Below are positions 43,751 through 52,676 of a stretch of 64,000 bases of DNA, piece by piece. A program made the position numbers and the translations under genes. Location: the NCBI RefSeq assembly GCF_050611725.1, contig NZ_JBODJB010000001.1, positions 2,852,001-2,916,000 of the forward strand, read 5' to 3'. Each line of letters opens with the position of its first letter. The stretch's first letter is position 1. Source of the stretch: Ferruginibacter sp050611725. Its GTDB lineage: Bacteria > Bacteroidota > Bacteroidia > Chitinophagales > Chitinophagaceae. The notes under the pieces were generated by a model. That model was not told the DNA's origin. It was given only the letters and a program-made list of their open reading frames with translations, and searched no databases.

Positions 43751-45886
43751 ATGCAGGTAGAAAAATTTTATTATGATAACAAGATAGTGAGAAACTTTGC
43801 CTATGCTACCGTCATTTGGGGAGCAGTAGGAATGCTTGTGGGATTGATCGTTGCATTGCAACTTGTTTTTCCCGTATTGAATATTACCCAGTATGGCTCG
43901 TTCGGAAGGCTTCGTCCTTTGCATACCAATGCGGTGATCTTTGCATTTGTAGGTAATGGTCTTTTCATGGGTGTGTATTATTCTTTACAACGCCTCTGTA
44001 AAGCAAGAATGTTCAGCGATAAACTGAGCTATATCCATTTCTGGGGCTGGCAGTTGATCATTGTTGCTGCAGCCATTACATTACCTATTGGCTTAACGCA
44101 AGGAGCAGAATATGCAGAATTGATCTGGCCTATTGACATAGCCATCACCGTTATATGGGTAATATTTGGCTGGAATATGTTTGGTACCATCATCAAAAGA
44201 AGGGAAAAACACCTGTATGTTGCCATTTGGTTTTACATTGCCACATTTGTTACCGTGGCGGTTTTACACCTTGTTCGTTCCGGGCAAATACCTTATACCT
44301 GGCTACAAAGTTATAGTTGGTATTCGGGTGTACAAGATGCATTGGTACAGTGGTGGTATGGTCATAATGCGGTTGCTTTCTTTTTAACGACACCCTATTT
44401 AGGTTTGATGTATTACTTCATGCCGAAAGCTGCCAACAGGCCCGTCTATTCATACAGACTTTCCATTATTCACTTTTGGGCCTTGATATTTTTATACATA
44501 TGGGCAGGCCCTCACCATTTGTTATATACTGCTCTTCCTAACTGGGCTCAGTCATTGGGTGTTGTATTTTCTTTCATGCTTATTTTCCCAAGCTGGGGTG
44601 GTATGATCAACGGCTTACTAACACTTCGTGGTGCATGGGACAGAGTAAGAGATGATGTTATTTTGAAATTTATGGTAGTTGCCGTTACATGCTATGGCAT
44701 GGCAACCTTTGAAGGTCCGATGCTTTCTTTAAAAAGTGTTAGTGCTATTGCACACTATACAGACTGGATAGTTGCGCATGTACATGTTGGTGCATTGGGT
44801 TGGAATGGTATGTTAACATTCGGTGTTTTGTACTGGGTGATTCCAAGAATGTTTAAAACAGAATTATATTCTAAAAAATTAGCAAACAATCATTTCTGGC
44901 TGGGCACTTTGGGTATTTTGTTTTATGCAATACCAATGTACTGGGCTGGCTTCCAGCAAAGTTCTATGTGGAAACAATTTACCGAAGCCGGTCAGTTAAA
45001 ATATACATTTCTTGAAACAGTTACTTACATGAAACCCTTTTATGCAATGCGTTCTTTAGGCGGTGTATTGTATTTGGTAGGTGTTGTTTTCATGATCGTT
45101 AATCTTTATAAAACTGTAAAGGCAGGAAAATTAGTTGCTAATGAAGAAGCAGAAGCTGCACCATTAGCGAAAGAGTATGTTGCACATAAGGGTGAACACT
45201 GGCACAGATGGATCGAAAGAAAACCAGTACAATTAATGGTACTGAGCTTAGTGGTGATCTTGATCGGTGGTGCAATAGAATTGATCCCAACTTTCCTAGT
45301 AAAAGAAAATGTACCAACCATATCAAGTGTAAAACCCTATACACCACTTGAGTTACAGGGCAGAGATCTGTATGTAAGAGAAGGCTGTTACACTTGCCAC
45401 TCTCAAATGATACGTCCATTCAGAAGTGAAACAGAACGTTACGGCGAATATTCAAAAGCCGGTGAATTTGTTTATGATCATCCATTCCAATGGGGTAGTA
45501 AACGTACGGGACCAGATTTGGCGAGAGAAGGTGTGGGAAATCTAAAAAAATCTGATGGCTGGCATTTCCGCCACTTCAGAGAACCATCTTCAATGAGTGA
45601 GGGTTCTGTAATGCCTGCATATCCGTTCATGTTGCAAAATGATCTGGATATTTCAACAACGGAAGCAAAGATCAATGCGTTAAGAAAACTTGGTGTGCCT
45701 TATGAAAAAGGGTATGAAAAAAATGCCAATGCTGATCTTGTTGAACAATCAAAACAAATTGCCAATAATCTTAAATCAGACAGCATCATTATTTCTCCTA
45801 AGAAAGAAGTGATTGCACTGATTGCCTATATGCAACGCTTAGGAAAAGACATTACTAACAGTCCAACACCAACTCAAAATAGATAA
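43751..45886 (+). CDS. ccoNO: cbb3-type cytochrome c oxidase, fused subunits I and II (CcoNO)
   Basis: The catalytic core of a high-affinity terminal oxidase that pumps protons at low oxygen. Residues 1-470 are the 12-span CcoN subunit with haem and CuB ligands (RPLHTNAVIFAF, WWYGHNAVAFFLT, AGPHHLLY, HVHVGALGWNGM). After a linker and one more span (about 500), residues 535-711 form CcoO with the haem-c motif CYTCHSQMIRPF and the methionine region GSVMPAYPFM. The single-chain fusion is usual in Bacteroidota but not in Proteobacteria. It is followed immediately by ccoQ. Confidence 0.98.
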   Translation: MQVEKFYYDNKIVRNFAYATVIWGAVGMLVGLIVALQLVFPVLNITQYGSFGRLRPLHTNAVIFAFVGNGLFMGVYYSLQRLCKARMFSDKLSYIHFWGWQLIIVAAAITLPIGLTQGAEYAELIWPIDIAITVIWVIFGWNMFGTIIKRREKHLYVAIWFYIATFVTVAVLHLVRSGQIPYTWLQSYSWYSGVQDALVQWWYGHNAVAFFLTTPYLGLMYYFMPKAANRPVYSYRLSIIHFWALIFLYIWAGPHHLLYTALPNWAQSLGVVFSFMLIFPSWGGMINGLLTLRGAWDRVRDDVILKFMVVAVTCYGMATFEGPMLSLKSVSAIAHYTDWIVAHVHVGALGWNGMLTFGVLYWVIPRMFKTELYSKKLANNHFWLGTLGILFYAIPMYWAGFQQSSMWKQFTEAGQLKYTFLETVTYMKPFYAMRSLGGVLYLVGVVFMIVNLYKTVKAGKLVANEEAEAAPLAKEYVAHKGEHWHRWIERKPVQLMVLSLVVILIGGAIELIPTFLVKENVPTISSVKPYTPLELQGRDLYVREGCYTCHSQMIRPFRSETERYGEYSKAGEFVYDHPFQWGSKRTGPDLAREGVGNLKKSDGWHFRHFREPSSMSEGSVMPAYPFMLQNDLDISTTEAKINALRKLGVPYEKGYEKNANADLVEQSKQIANNLKSDSIIISPKKEVIALIAYMQRLGKDITNSPTPTQNR

Positions 45887-45888
45887 TC

Positions 45889-46080
45889 ATGTTCAAATTC
45901 ATTAAACAATACACAGAAACGATGACCGGTGCAGCCGTTTATCCAATGATCTCATTATTGATCTTCTTTCTCTTTTTTATTGTACTACTAGTACTCGTAA
46001 AAAAAATGAGAAAAGACAGAATCACAGAACTGTCGAATATACCATTTGACAATGTAGAAACAACCGAACTAAACTCATAA
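45889..46080 (+). CDS. ccoQ: cbb3-type oxidase small subunit CcoQ-like
   Basis: A 63-residue single-span protein (about residues 18-40, YPMISLLIFFLFFIVLLVLV) with a basic motif KKMRKDRI and an acidic tail. Position (2 nt after ccoNO, 10 nt before ccoP) and topology identify CcoQ, which stabilises the oxidase complex. Sequence conservation in this family is low, so the name rests mainly on context. Confidence 0.85.
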   Translation: MFKFIKQYTETMTGAAVYPMISLLIFFLFFIVLLVLVKKMRKDRITELSNIPFDNVETTELNS

Positions 46081-46090
46081 AATACTTTAT

Positions 46091-47257
46091 ATGCTTTTGA
46101 ATTATTTTAAAAATAAAAAAAACATACTTACTACACTTGGGATAATAGTAGCTACAGGATGTATGGCGCAGGATGCAGCAACCACTACTAAAGTTGCAGA
46201 TAGCGGAAGTAATTTACTCGTCACTTTATTGGTTATAACTGCAATTATTCTGGCTTTTGTTATTTGGGGTATGGGACAAACATTAATTGCATTGATCAAA
46301 CAACTAACTGAAAAAAATAAAAACGCATCCAAAGTATTAAGCATAGTTCTTTTAGTAGTTTTTTCATTCAGTACTCAAATATCATTTGCACAAACAGCGG
46401 CTGCTGTTGAAGAAGCCAAAGCAGTTCCCAACTACGGTGGTTTAACCGCACACGAATATTATTCATTTGTTGCTGTCATTGGTATTGAGATAGCTGCAGT
46501 ATTATTCCTAGCATTTTTCATAAGAAGAATCTTAGTTGAATTATTCCCTGAAAAACAAAAAACAGTTACTCAAAGTTCTAAAATAAAGGTCTGGTGGGCC
46601 GCATTAGACAGGAAGCTTTTCACAAAAGCAATCCCGGTAGAGAAAGAAGCTGATGTAATGCTTGATCATGACTATGACGGTATTCGTGAATTGGATAATG
46701 CACTACCGCCTTGGTGGAAATATGGTTTCTATATTACTGTTGTTGTTGGATTCATATATATGTTCAATTTTCACTTTGGAGGATCGGGTAAAAATCCAAC
46801 GCAGGAATATGCAGCTGAAATGGAACAGGCAAGAATTGAAAAAGAAATTTATGAAGCAGGCAATAAAGATAAAATCGATGAAGCCAATGTCCCGATGGCT
46901 GATGCCACCGGTTTGCAAAAAGGGAAAGAAATTTTTAGTGCTGATTGCTGGGCTTGTCATGGAAAGGCGGGTGAAGGTGGCGCCGGCCCTAACCTGACCG
47001 ACGATTACTGGTTGCACAAAGGGTCACTGAATAATATCTATCAATCTATCAAAAATGGATATCCCGATAAAGGAATGCAATCTTGGACTGTAAAATTCAA
47101 CCCTAAAGAAATCAGTTATTTGGCCAGTTATATAAAAACATTGCATGGCACCAACCCTGCAAATCCAAAGCCTCCGCAAGGCGATTTGTATATTGATAAT
47201 GCATCAGATTCAAACAGTATAGTGAAAAAAGATTCAGTGAACATCGTAAAAAAATAA
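46091..47257 (+). CDS. ccoP: cbb3-type oxidase subunit III (CcoP), with a single haem-c site
   Basis: The cytochrome c subunit that delivers electrons to the oxidase core. An N-terminal extension holds extra hydrophobic segments (about 11-27, 42-66, 79-100, 118-140). A further span follows at about 210-228 (WWKYGFYITVVVGFIYMF), the usual CcoP anchor. One CxxCH motif, DCWACHGKAGEGGAGPNLTD, and a methionine region (GMQSWTVKF) follow. Classical CcoP has two haem sites; only one is visible here. I believe one-haem forms exist in Bacteroidota but cannot check. It overlaps nothing and precedes ccoG by one nucleotide. Confidence 0.93.
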   Translation: MLLNYFKNKKNILTTLGIIVATGCMAQDAATTTKVADSGSNLLVTLLVITAIILAFVIWGMGQTLIALIKQLTEKNKNASKVLSIVLLVVFSFSTQISFAQTAAAVEEAKAVPNYGGLTAHEYYSFVAVIGIEIAAVLFLAFFIRRILVELFPEKQKTVTQSSKIKVWWAALDRKLFTKAIPVEKEADVMLDHDYDGIRELDNALPPWWKYGFYITVVVGFIYMFNFHFGGSGKNPTQEYAAEMEQARIEKEIYEAGNKDKIDEANVPMADATGLQKGKEIFSADCWACHGKAGEGGAGPNLTDDYWLHKGSLNNIYQSIKNGYPDKGMQSWTVKFNPKEISYLASYIKTLHGTNPANPKPPQGDLYIDNASDSNSIVKKDSVNIVKK

Positions 47258-47258
47258 A

Positions 47259-48776
47259 ATGCCTGATACACTCGAAATAAAAACTGTTGATTTAAAAGGC
47301 TCCTATCGGGATTCTGTAGCTACAATTTCTAAAGACGGTAAGCGAAATTTTATTAACCCAAAGAAACCTTCAGGCAAGTTATACAACAAACGTACTTTAT
47401 TCAGCATTTTTTATCTTATTGTTTTCTTTACGCTTCCTTTCATTAAAGTAAATGATGAGCCGCTTTTAATGATCAATATCCTGGAAAGAAAATTCATTCT
47501 ATTTGGGATGATATTCTGGCCTCAAGATTTTTTCATCTTCGGTATTGGCATGTTGACCTTTGTTGTATTTGTAATATTGTTTACTGTAGTATTTGGACGA
47601 ATATTTTGTGGCTGGGCATGTCCGCAAACCATTTTTATGGAAATGGTTTTTCGTAAGGTAGAATACTGGATCGATGGAGATTCTGCAAAACAAAAACAAC
47701 TAAGAACTAGCCCATGGAATGGCGAAAAAATAAGAAAAAGAACCATAAAATTCATTGTTTTCTTTTTTATTTCATTCATCATTGCTAACTTTTTCCTAGC
47801 GTATATAATTAGCATGGATCAATTGATCGGCTACATAAAAAATCCTTCCGCAAATGTTGGCACCCTCATTTCTTTACTAATATTTACAACTGTATTCTTC
47901 TTTGTATATTGGTGGTTTAGAGAGCAAGCCTGTATTGTTGTTTGTCCTTATGGAAGATTACAGGGCGTATTACTTGATAAAAATTCGATTGTTGTAGCAT
48001 ACGACTATCAACGTGGGGAACCAAGAGGAAAGTTTTTAAAATCGGAAACGAAAAAAGTTGAGAAAGACGATGACCATGCCGATTGCAAATGCACCGACTG
48101 TAAAGGCAATGGAGCTTGTAAAGATATCGGTGCTGCATTTGCAGCACTTACAAAAGTTGGTGACTGTATCGACTGTTCTGCCTGTGTTCGTGTTTGTCCA
48201 ACAGGAATTGATATACGCAACGGCACACAGTTGGAATGTGTTAATTGCACTGCATGCATTGATGCTTGTGATGCAATTATGACAAGCTTGAAAAAACCTA
48301 CCGGACTAATAAGATATGCATCGGAAAACAGTATCAAAAACGGTGTAAAACTCAAACTTACATGGAGAATAAAAGCATATAGTGCTGTACTCTCATTGCT
48401 GCTATCGCTATTAGTTTTTTTGCTTGTTAGCAGAACTGACCTAGATGCCCGACTCATGCGTACCGCAGGTATGACGTACACCTCTTTACCCGATGGACGC
48501 ATCAGCAATTTGTATAGTTTAAAATTGGCCAATAAAACGCATAAGGATATTCCTATTGCATTGAAACTGGAGAATATTCCCGGGGAGATAACCTATGTTG
48601 GTAGCAGTAACACAACTGTAAAAAAAGAAGACTATAACAATCTTCAGTTCTTTATTAAACTCAATAGAAGTGATGTAAAGTATTGGAAAACCGATATCAG
48701 CATTGGATTGTATGAGAATGGCAAAAAACTAAAAACTGTTACTGCAAAATTCATCGGGCCGGAAATTTATAACTAA
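47259..48776 (+). CDS. ccoG: cbb3 assembly Fe-S protein CcoG (FixG/RdxA)
   Basis: A membrane copper reductase for cbb3 assembly. Five or so membrane segments include the NapH-like CGWACPQTIFMEMVFRKVEYW. The cysteine series CIVVCPYGRLQ, CKCTDCKGNGAC, CIDCSACVRVCPTGIDIRNG and CVNCTACIDACD provides two 4Fe-4S clusters. The periplasmic C-terminal Ig-like region (from about residue 395) matches FixG_C. The 505 residues are full length. It is tightly linked to ccoP and fixH. Confidence 0.96.
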   Translation: MPDTLEIKTVDLKGSYRDSVATISKDGKRNFINPKKPSGKLYNKRTLFSIFYLIVFFTLPFIKVNDEPLLMINILERKFILFGMIFWPQDFFIFGIGMLTFVVFVILFTVVFGRIFCGWACPQTIFMEMVFRKVEYWIDGDSAKQKQLRTSPWNGEKIRKRTIKFIVFFFISFIIANFFLAYIISMDQLIGYIKNPSANVGTLISLLIFTTVFFFVYWWFREQACIVVCPYGRLQGVLLDKNSIVVAYDYQRGEPRGKFLKSETKKVEKDDDHADCKCTDCKGNGACKDIGAAFAALTKVGDCIDCSACVRVCPTGIDIRNGTQLECVNCTACIDACDAIMTSLKKPTGLIRYASENSIKNGVKLKLTWRIKAYSAVLSLLLSLLVFLLVSRTDLDARLMRTAGMTYTSLPDGRISNLYSLKLANKTHKDIPIALKLENIPGEITYVGSSNTTVKKEDYNNLQFFIKLNRSDVKYWKTDISIGLYENGKKLKTVTAKFIGPEIYN

Positions 48777-48789
48777 TAAAATTTGAATT

Positions 48790-49221
48790 ATGAATTGGGG
48801 ATATAAAATATTGTTTGTTTATCTGGCATTTGTAGGTGGCATGGTTTGGATGGTGATCAAATCATCTTCACAAAAAATGGACCTGGTAACCACAGATTAT
48901 TATGCCAAAGAATTAAAATATCAGGACAAAATTGACGAGGCTAAAAGAACGAGCGCTTTATCAAAGGCTGTTGAATGTACTGTTGTAAACAGTCAGCTCT
49001 CTATAAAATTTCCAGAAGATTTTTCCGGGAAAGAAATAAAAGGAGATGTACACTTGTATTGTCCTTCTGATGAAGACAAAGATCTAGTGCAACCTTTTAC
49101 AACAAAAGACAATCTGCTAACTATATCACTACCTGAAAGAAGCAAAGGATCAAATGAAGTGCATATCAGCTGGACAGTAGATAACGAAACGTATTATTTC
49201 GAGAAAAAAATATTTATTTAA
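48790..49221 (+). CDS. ccoH: FixH-family cbb3 assembly protein (CcoH)
   Basis: A 143-residue single-span protein with N-terminal segment YKILFVYLAFVGGMVWMVI (about 5-23) followed by the family phrase VTTDYYAKELKYQDKIDEAKR and a beta-rich periplasmic domain. CcoH is required for late assembly of cbb3 oxidase. It sits between ccoG and the SafE-type gene with 13 nt and 1 nt spacers. Confidence 0.93.
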   Translation: MNWGYKILFVYLAFVGGMVWMVIKSSSQKMDLVTTDYYAKELKYQDKIDEAKRTSALSKAVECTVVNSQLSIKFPEDFSGKEIKGDVHLYCPSDEDKDLVQPFTTKDNLLTISLPERSKGSNEVHISWTVDNETYYFEKKIFI

Positions 49222-49222
49222 C

Positions 49223-49939
49223 ATGCTTACAATATTCATAGCGGCCTTTAGTATGGGCATCATTGGCAGTTTTCACTGCGTGGGCATGTGTGGACCATTG
49301 GCATTATCTTTACCGATCAGTAATAATAGTTTTCAATCTAAATTTTCCAGTGCATTATTATACAATTCAGGCAGAATTGTTACCTATTCAAGTTTTGGTT
49401 TTGTATTTGGGTTGATCGGCAAAAGCCTTATCCTCTTTGGTTTACAACAATGGATCTCGATATTATTAGGTGCAGCCATCATTATTTTATTGGTATTACC
49501 AAAACTGTTTCCGGGAATATACAAGAACATACATTTCTCCAATAATTTTTTCGAAAAACTCCGTTCAGCTATCGGCAGTTTATTCTTCAAAAAAAATCAA
49601 TCATCGCTTTTTGCAATAGGCTTACTGAATGGGTTACTTCCTTGTGGATTGGTTTACATCGCCATTGCAGCAGCGGTAGCCACTGGCAACATAGGTAGCA
49701 GTGTATTATTCATGACCGCATTTGGCTTAGGTACTTTACCGGTAATGTGGAGCATTGCATTCTTTGGAAACTATATTGGAGTCAATATTCGTCAGAAAAT
49801 AAGAAAAGCATATCCGTACTTGATGATATTGATGGCATGCTTACTCATTATAAGAGGAATGGGACTTGGCATACCATATGTAAGTCCTTCTGTAGATATA
49901 CAAAAAAAAGCGGTTCATAATTGCTGCCATAAAAATTAA
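49223..49939 (+). CDS. SafE/TauE-type membrane protein of the cbb3 operon
   Basis: A 238-residue membrane protein with six to seven spans. The N-terminus GIIGSFHCVGMCGPLALSLP carries the Cys/His pair seen in cytochrome-biogenesis-associated 'sulfite exporter TauE/SafE' proteins (CcdA- and copper-transport-like). The second half repeats the pattern as NGLLPCGLVYIAIAAA. The tail ends VHNCCHKN, a possible metal-binding end. Its place in the cbb3 operon argues for a role in copper or thiol supply to the oxidase rather than sulfite export. Confidence 0.85.
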   Translation: MLTIFIAAFSMGIIGSFHCVGMCGPLALSLPISNNSFQSKFSSALLYNSGRIVTYSSFGFVFGLIGKSLILFGLQQWISILLGAAIIILLVLPKLFPGIYKNIHFSNNFFEKLRSAIGSLFFKKNQSSLFAIGLLNGLLPCGLVYIAIAAAVATGNIGSSVLFMTAFGLGTLPVMWSIAFFGNYIGVNIRQKIRKAYPYLMILMACLLIIRGMGLGIPYVSPSVDIQKKAVHNCCHKN

Positions 49940-49954
49940 AGTAAAGTGAACAGT

Positions 49955-50344
49955 ATGATCACTATCGGAACAAATAAAATAGAACAATATTTTCATGAAA
50001 ATTTTTCATGGGAGCGATTGCTTGATTTTTTCAAACAGGAAAACAGCTATCTAAAAACAAGATTAAGCGAAGTTTTGGATAGTAATGTAGACAAAGACTT
50101 TCTTGCGCTTGCTGAACATTTTCAAAACAAATTTATTTTAAAGGATGATTTTATTGAAGAGATGGAGTATGACATAGAAGAACAAAAAAAAAGATTAAGC
50201 TTGTTAAAATCAGGTAAAGATTTTCCGGAAGAAAAGATCAATAAAACTCAACAAAAACTACGCAATGAAATGGAATATCTGGAAAAAGATTTCACTGTAT
50301 TAAAAAACGAGTTCAACAAATGTCTGGCTAAACAGTTAGAATAA
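49955..50344 (+). CDS. coiled-coil protein at the end of the cbb3 operon
   Basis: A 129-residue soluble protein with no signal or membrane segment. The C-terminal two thirds are strongly helical and charged (EEMEYDIEEQKKRLSLLK, NEMEYLEKDFTVLKNEFNKC), predicting a coiled coil. ATG at 49955 is used; an in-frame GTG lies three codons earlier. It follows the SafE-type gene by 15 nt, so it is probably cotranscribed, and ends 2 nt from the convergent response-regulator gene. I recognise no family. Confidence 0.7.
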   Translation: MITIGTNKIEQYFHENFSWERLLDFFKQENSYLKTRLSEVLDSNVDKDFLALAEHFQNKFILKDDFIEEMEYDIEEQKKRLSLLKSGKDFPEEKINKTQQKLRNEMEYLEKDFTVLKNEFNKCLAKQLE

Positions 50345-50346
50345 GT

Positions 50347-51405
50347 TTAATTAAGCATCTGCTGAAGTTTTTGTTCATTCAATATTGTGATACTACCCCC
50401 TTTAATTTCAATCAACTTTTCACTCTTAAAATCACTCAATGTACGAATTAGAGATTCTGTAGCGGTGGCTGCAATATTTGCCAGATCCTCTCTTGAAATC
50501 TGCATGGAAAAATTCTCCTGATCCTCTTTTTTATATTTAGTATGCAATGTCAATAGTGCATCGGCTACCCTTCTTCGTAAAGAATTATATGCCAGACCGA
50601 GCAACTGCTCTTCTTTCTCACTCACATTTTTTGCAAGCAGCTTAATGAACTTTTGAGTAGCCTCTTTGCTGCTTTTTAACAAAATTTCAAATTCTTCTTT
50701 AGGAATTACAACAACCTCTGTATCTTCTAGTGCTTCGGCCGTTTCTTTATATATTGTGCCTTCCAACAATGCAGTGTATCCAAAAAATTCTCCTTCTCCG
50801 AAAAGCCCCACAGTAAGTTCCTTTCCGTCGTTATTAGTTTTAAATGTTTTTACCTTTCCCTTTTCAATGTAGAATAGTCGAACAGGATGATTGCCTTCCG
50901 AATAAATAACCTGCTTCTTTTTATACTGGTTTGAATTTCTGTTGTCAGTAAAAGACTGCAGATTTTTATTCCCGCCAAAATCATTAAGCATCTCATGCAT
51001 ACCGTCAGCATCGGCTTCATAGTGCTTTTGTAAAATATCCATTTTTTTAAACCTGCTTTCTATAGCACTCAACAATTCAATCTCAGTAAATGGCTTTGTG
51101 ATATAATCATCCGCTCCCATCTCCATTCCTCTTCTAAAATCACTGCGTTCAGCTTTTGCAGTTAAAAAAATAAACGGGATACCTTTTAATTCAGGATTCA
51201 TATTCAATAAGTGTAAAACGCCATATCCATCCAATACGGGCATCATCACATCACAAATGATAAGGTCGGGCTTTTCTGCCAAAGCTTTTTCCACACCAAC
51301 TTTACCATTTTCTGCTGTTGTAACTTTATAATTTGCTAACTCAAGTATCTCAGCTGTGTTTTCTCTGATATCATCATTATCTTCTATCAACAATAGTTTC
51401 TTCAT
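50347..51405 (-). CDS. response regulator: receiver fused to CRP/FNR-type sensor and HTH
   Basis: A 352-residue transcription factor with three parts. Residues 1-120 are a CheY-like receiver (EDNDD, phosphoacceptor D52 in LIICDVMMP, T82, K104 in TKPF). A helical linker runs to about 145. Residues 150-260 form a cNMP-binding-type beta-barrel (VIYSEGNHPVRLFYIEKGKV, GEFFGYTALLEG). Residues 270-345 are a CRP/FNR winged HTH whose recognition helix TATESLIRTLSDF keeps the Glu317...Arg321 spacing used by CRP and FNR to read TGA. No FNR cysteine cluster is seen. It lies 8 nt downstream of its likely kinase. Sites of matching type precede the cbb3 genes. Confidence 0.93.
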   Translation of the reverse strand: MKKLLLIEDNDDIRENTAEILELANYKVTTAENGKVGVEKALAEKPDLIICDVMMPVLDGYGVLHLLNMNPELKGIPFIFLTAKAERSDFRRGMEMGADDYITKPFTEIELLSAIESRFKKMDILQKHYEADADGMHEMLNDFGGNKNLQSFTDNRNSNQYKKKQVIYSEGNHPVRLFYIEKGKVKTFKTNNDGKELTVGLFGEGEFFGYTALLEGTIYKETAEALEDTEVVVIPKEEFEILLKSSKEATQKFIKLLAKNVSEKEEQLLGLAYNSLRRRVADALLTLHTKYKKEDQENFSMQISREDLANIAATATESLIRTLSDFKSEKLIEIKGGSITILNEQKLQQMLN

Positions 51406-51413
51406 ATATAATA

Positions 51414-52652
51414 CTACTTATTATTTTTAAATGACACGATAAAACTTGTTCCCTTCTCCAATTCGCTTTTATAGCAGATATCTCCTTTCAGCAGTTCAAC
51501 ATATTTCCCAACAATATGAAGTCCTAATCCGGTTCCCTGAATATTGGTAACATTAGCACCTCTAAAAAACCGTTCAAACAAATGCTCCTGATCTTTTTCT
51601 GAAATACCAATACCACTATCCGATATTGTTAGAATAATTATATCATTTTCAATTTTTGTTTCTACCTGTATAAGTCCATTCTCAGGAGAAAATTTAATCG
51701 CATTTGACAAAAGATTGATCACAATATTTTTTAATAAAGAAGGATCTAGTATAACTAGTTGCTCTCCTATATGTGTATAACTTATCGTCTGGCCGACTTT
51801 CGAAATACCCTGCATTTCACTAACCACATTTGTAATCAGTTCCTTTATATCAAACTGAATGTTATGAGCAACGATCTTCCCGTCTTCAATTTTTCCGATA
51901 GACAGAAATTCGTTTAATATATCCGTAAGATTATTGACAGCTGATTTGATCCTAACAATATGTTTATCTCGTTTTTCCTGCTCATCAGTTTGTGTATATT
52001 TAGCTACCAATGAGGCGGAAGAGAGTATTGTACTCAAAGGCGTACGAAATTCATGAGAAGCCATTGATACAAAACGAGTCTTCATATCATTTAACTCCTT
52101 TTCTTTACTCAGCGCTTTCATCAACTCATCTCTCGATTCTTCCAATTGTTTTGTTCTCAACTCCACTTTACCTTCCAGTTCATCGTTCAATTTTTCTATC
52201 TCCAGATTAATTGCCGCCAGTTCTTGCTTCTGTTTCAATACAGCATTTTCAATTTCTTTACGTTTTGTAATATCACTTATAAATGCGATCACAAACTTAC
52301 CTTCACTTGTTTCATAATTACTCAAGCTTACTTCCACCGGAAACTCTGCACCATTCTTCTTAGCCCCGAACAAATCCATACCCGCTCCCATTGGCCTTTT
52401 CTGCGGCTGCTGAATAAATTTATCTCTATGACCAACATGGTGCTGATGAAATCTGCCGGGAATTAATTTTTCAATTGTAGAGCCAATTAACTCACTGGTA
52501 TCGGCATATCCAAACTGTGTAAGCAAAAAATTATTCACTAAAATAATCTCCCCATTTTTGTTTACTACCAAAATTCCCAGAGATGCATATTGAAATAATG
52601 CTTCGAACTTTTCTTTCTCTCTTAATAACTCTAATTCTGCGTTGGACATCAT
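51414..52652 (-). CDS. cytoplasmic PAS-domain sensor histidine kinase
   Basis: A 412-residue soluble kinase. Residues 10-130 form a PAS domain with LIPGRFHQHHVGHRDKF and RPMGAGMDLFGAKKNG. A coiled coil follows (135-190), then HisKA with MASHEFRTPLSTIL (phosphoacceptor His200), and a HATPase (LLSNAIKFSPENG, SDSGIGISEKDQEHLFERFF, GTGLGLHIV). No membrane segment exists, so the signal is intracellular. From memory, His72 aligns with the haem-ligand His of FixL and DosP PAS domains, but many PAS domains of this type are not haem proteins. It is cotranscribed with mobA upstream and the receiver-CRP regulator downstream. Confidence 0.92.
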   Translation of the reverse strand: MMSNAELELLREKEKFEALFQYASLGILVVNKNGEIILVNNFLLTQFGYADTSELIGSTIEKLIPGRFHQHHVGHRDKFIQQPQKRPMGAGMDLFGAKKNGAEFPVEVSLSNYETSEGKFVIAFISDITKRKEIENAVLKQKQELAAINLEIEKLNDELEGKVELRTKQLEESRDELMKALSKEKELNDMKTRFVSMASHEFRTPLSTILSSASLVAKYTQTDEQEKRDKHIVRIKSAVNNLTDILNEFLSIGKIEDGKIVAHNIQFDIKELITNVVSEMQGISKVGQTISYTHIGEQLVILDPSLLKNIVINLLSNAIKFSPENGLIQVETKIENDIIILTISDSGIGISEKDQEHLFERFFRGANVTNIQGTGLGLHIVGKYVELLKGDICYKSELEKGTSFIVSFKNNK

Positions 52653-52676
52653 TCTAAATAAATTGGTGGCTAAAGG

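Noticed and set aside
48008..48532. 174-codon open frame on the minus strand
   Set aside because: Antisense to ccoG, whose cysteine motifs are intact; no independent support.
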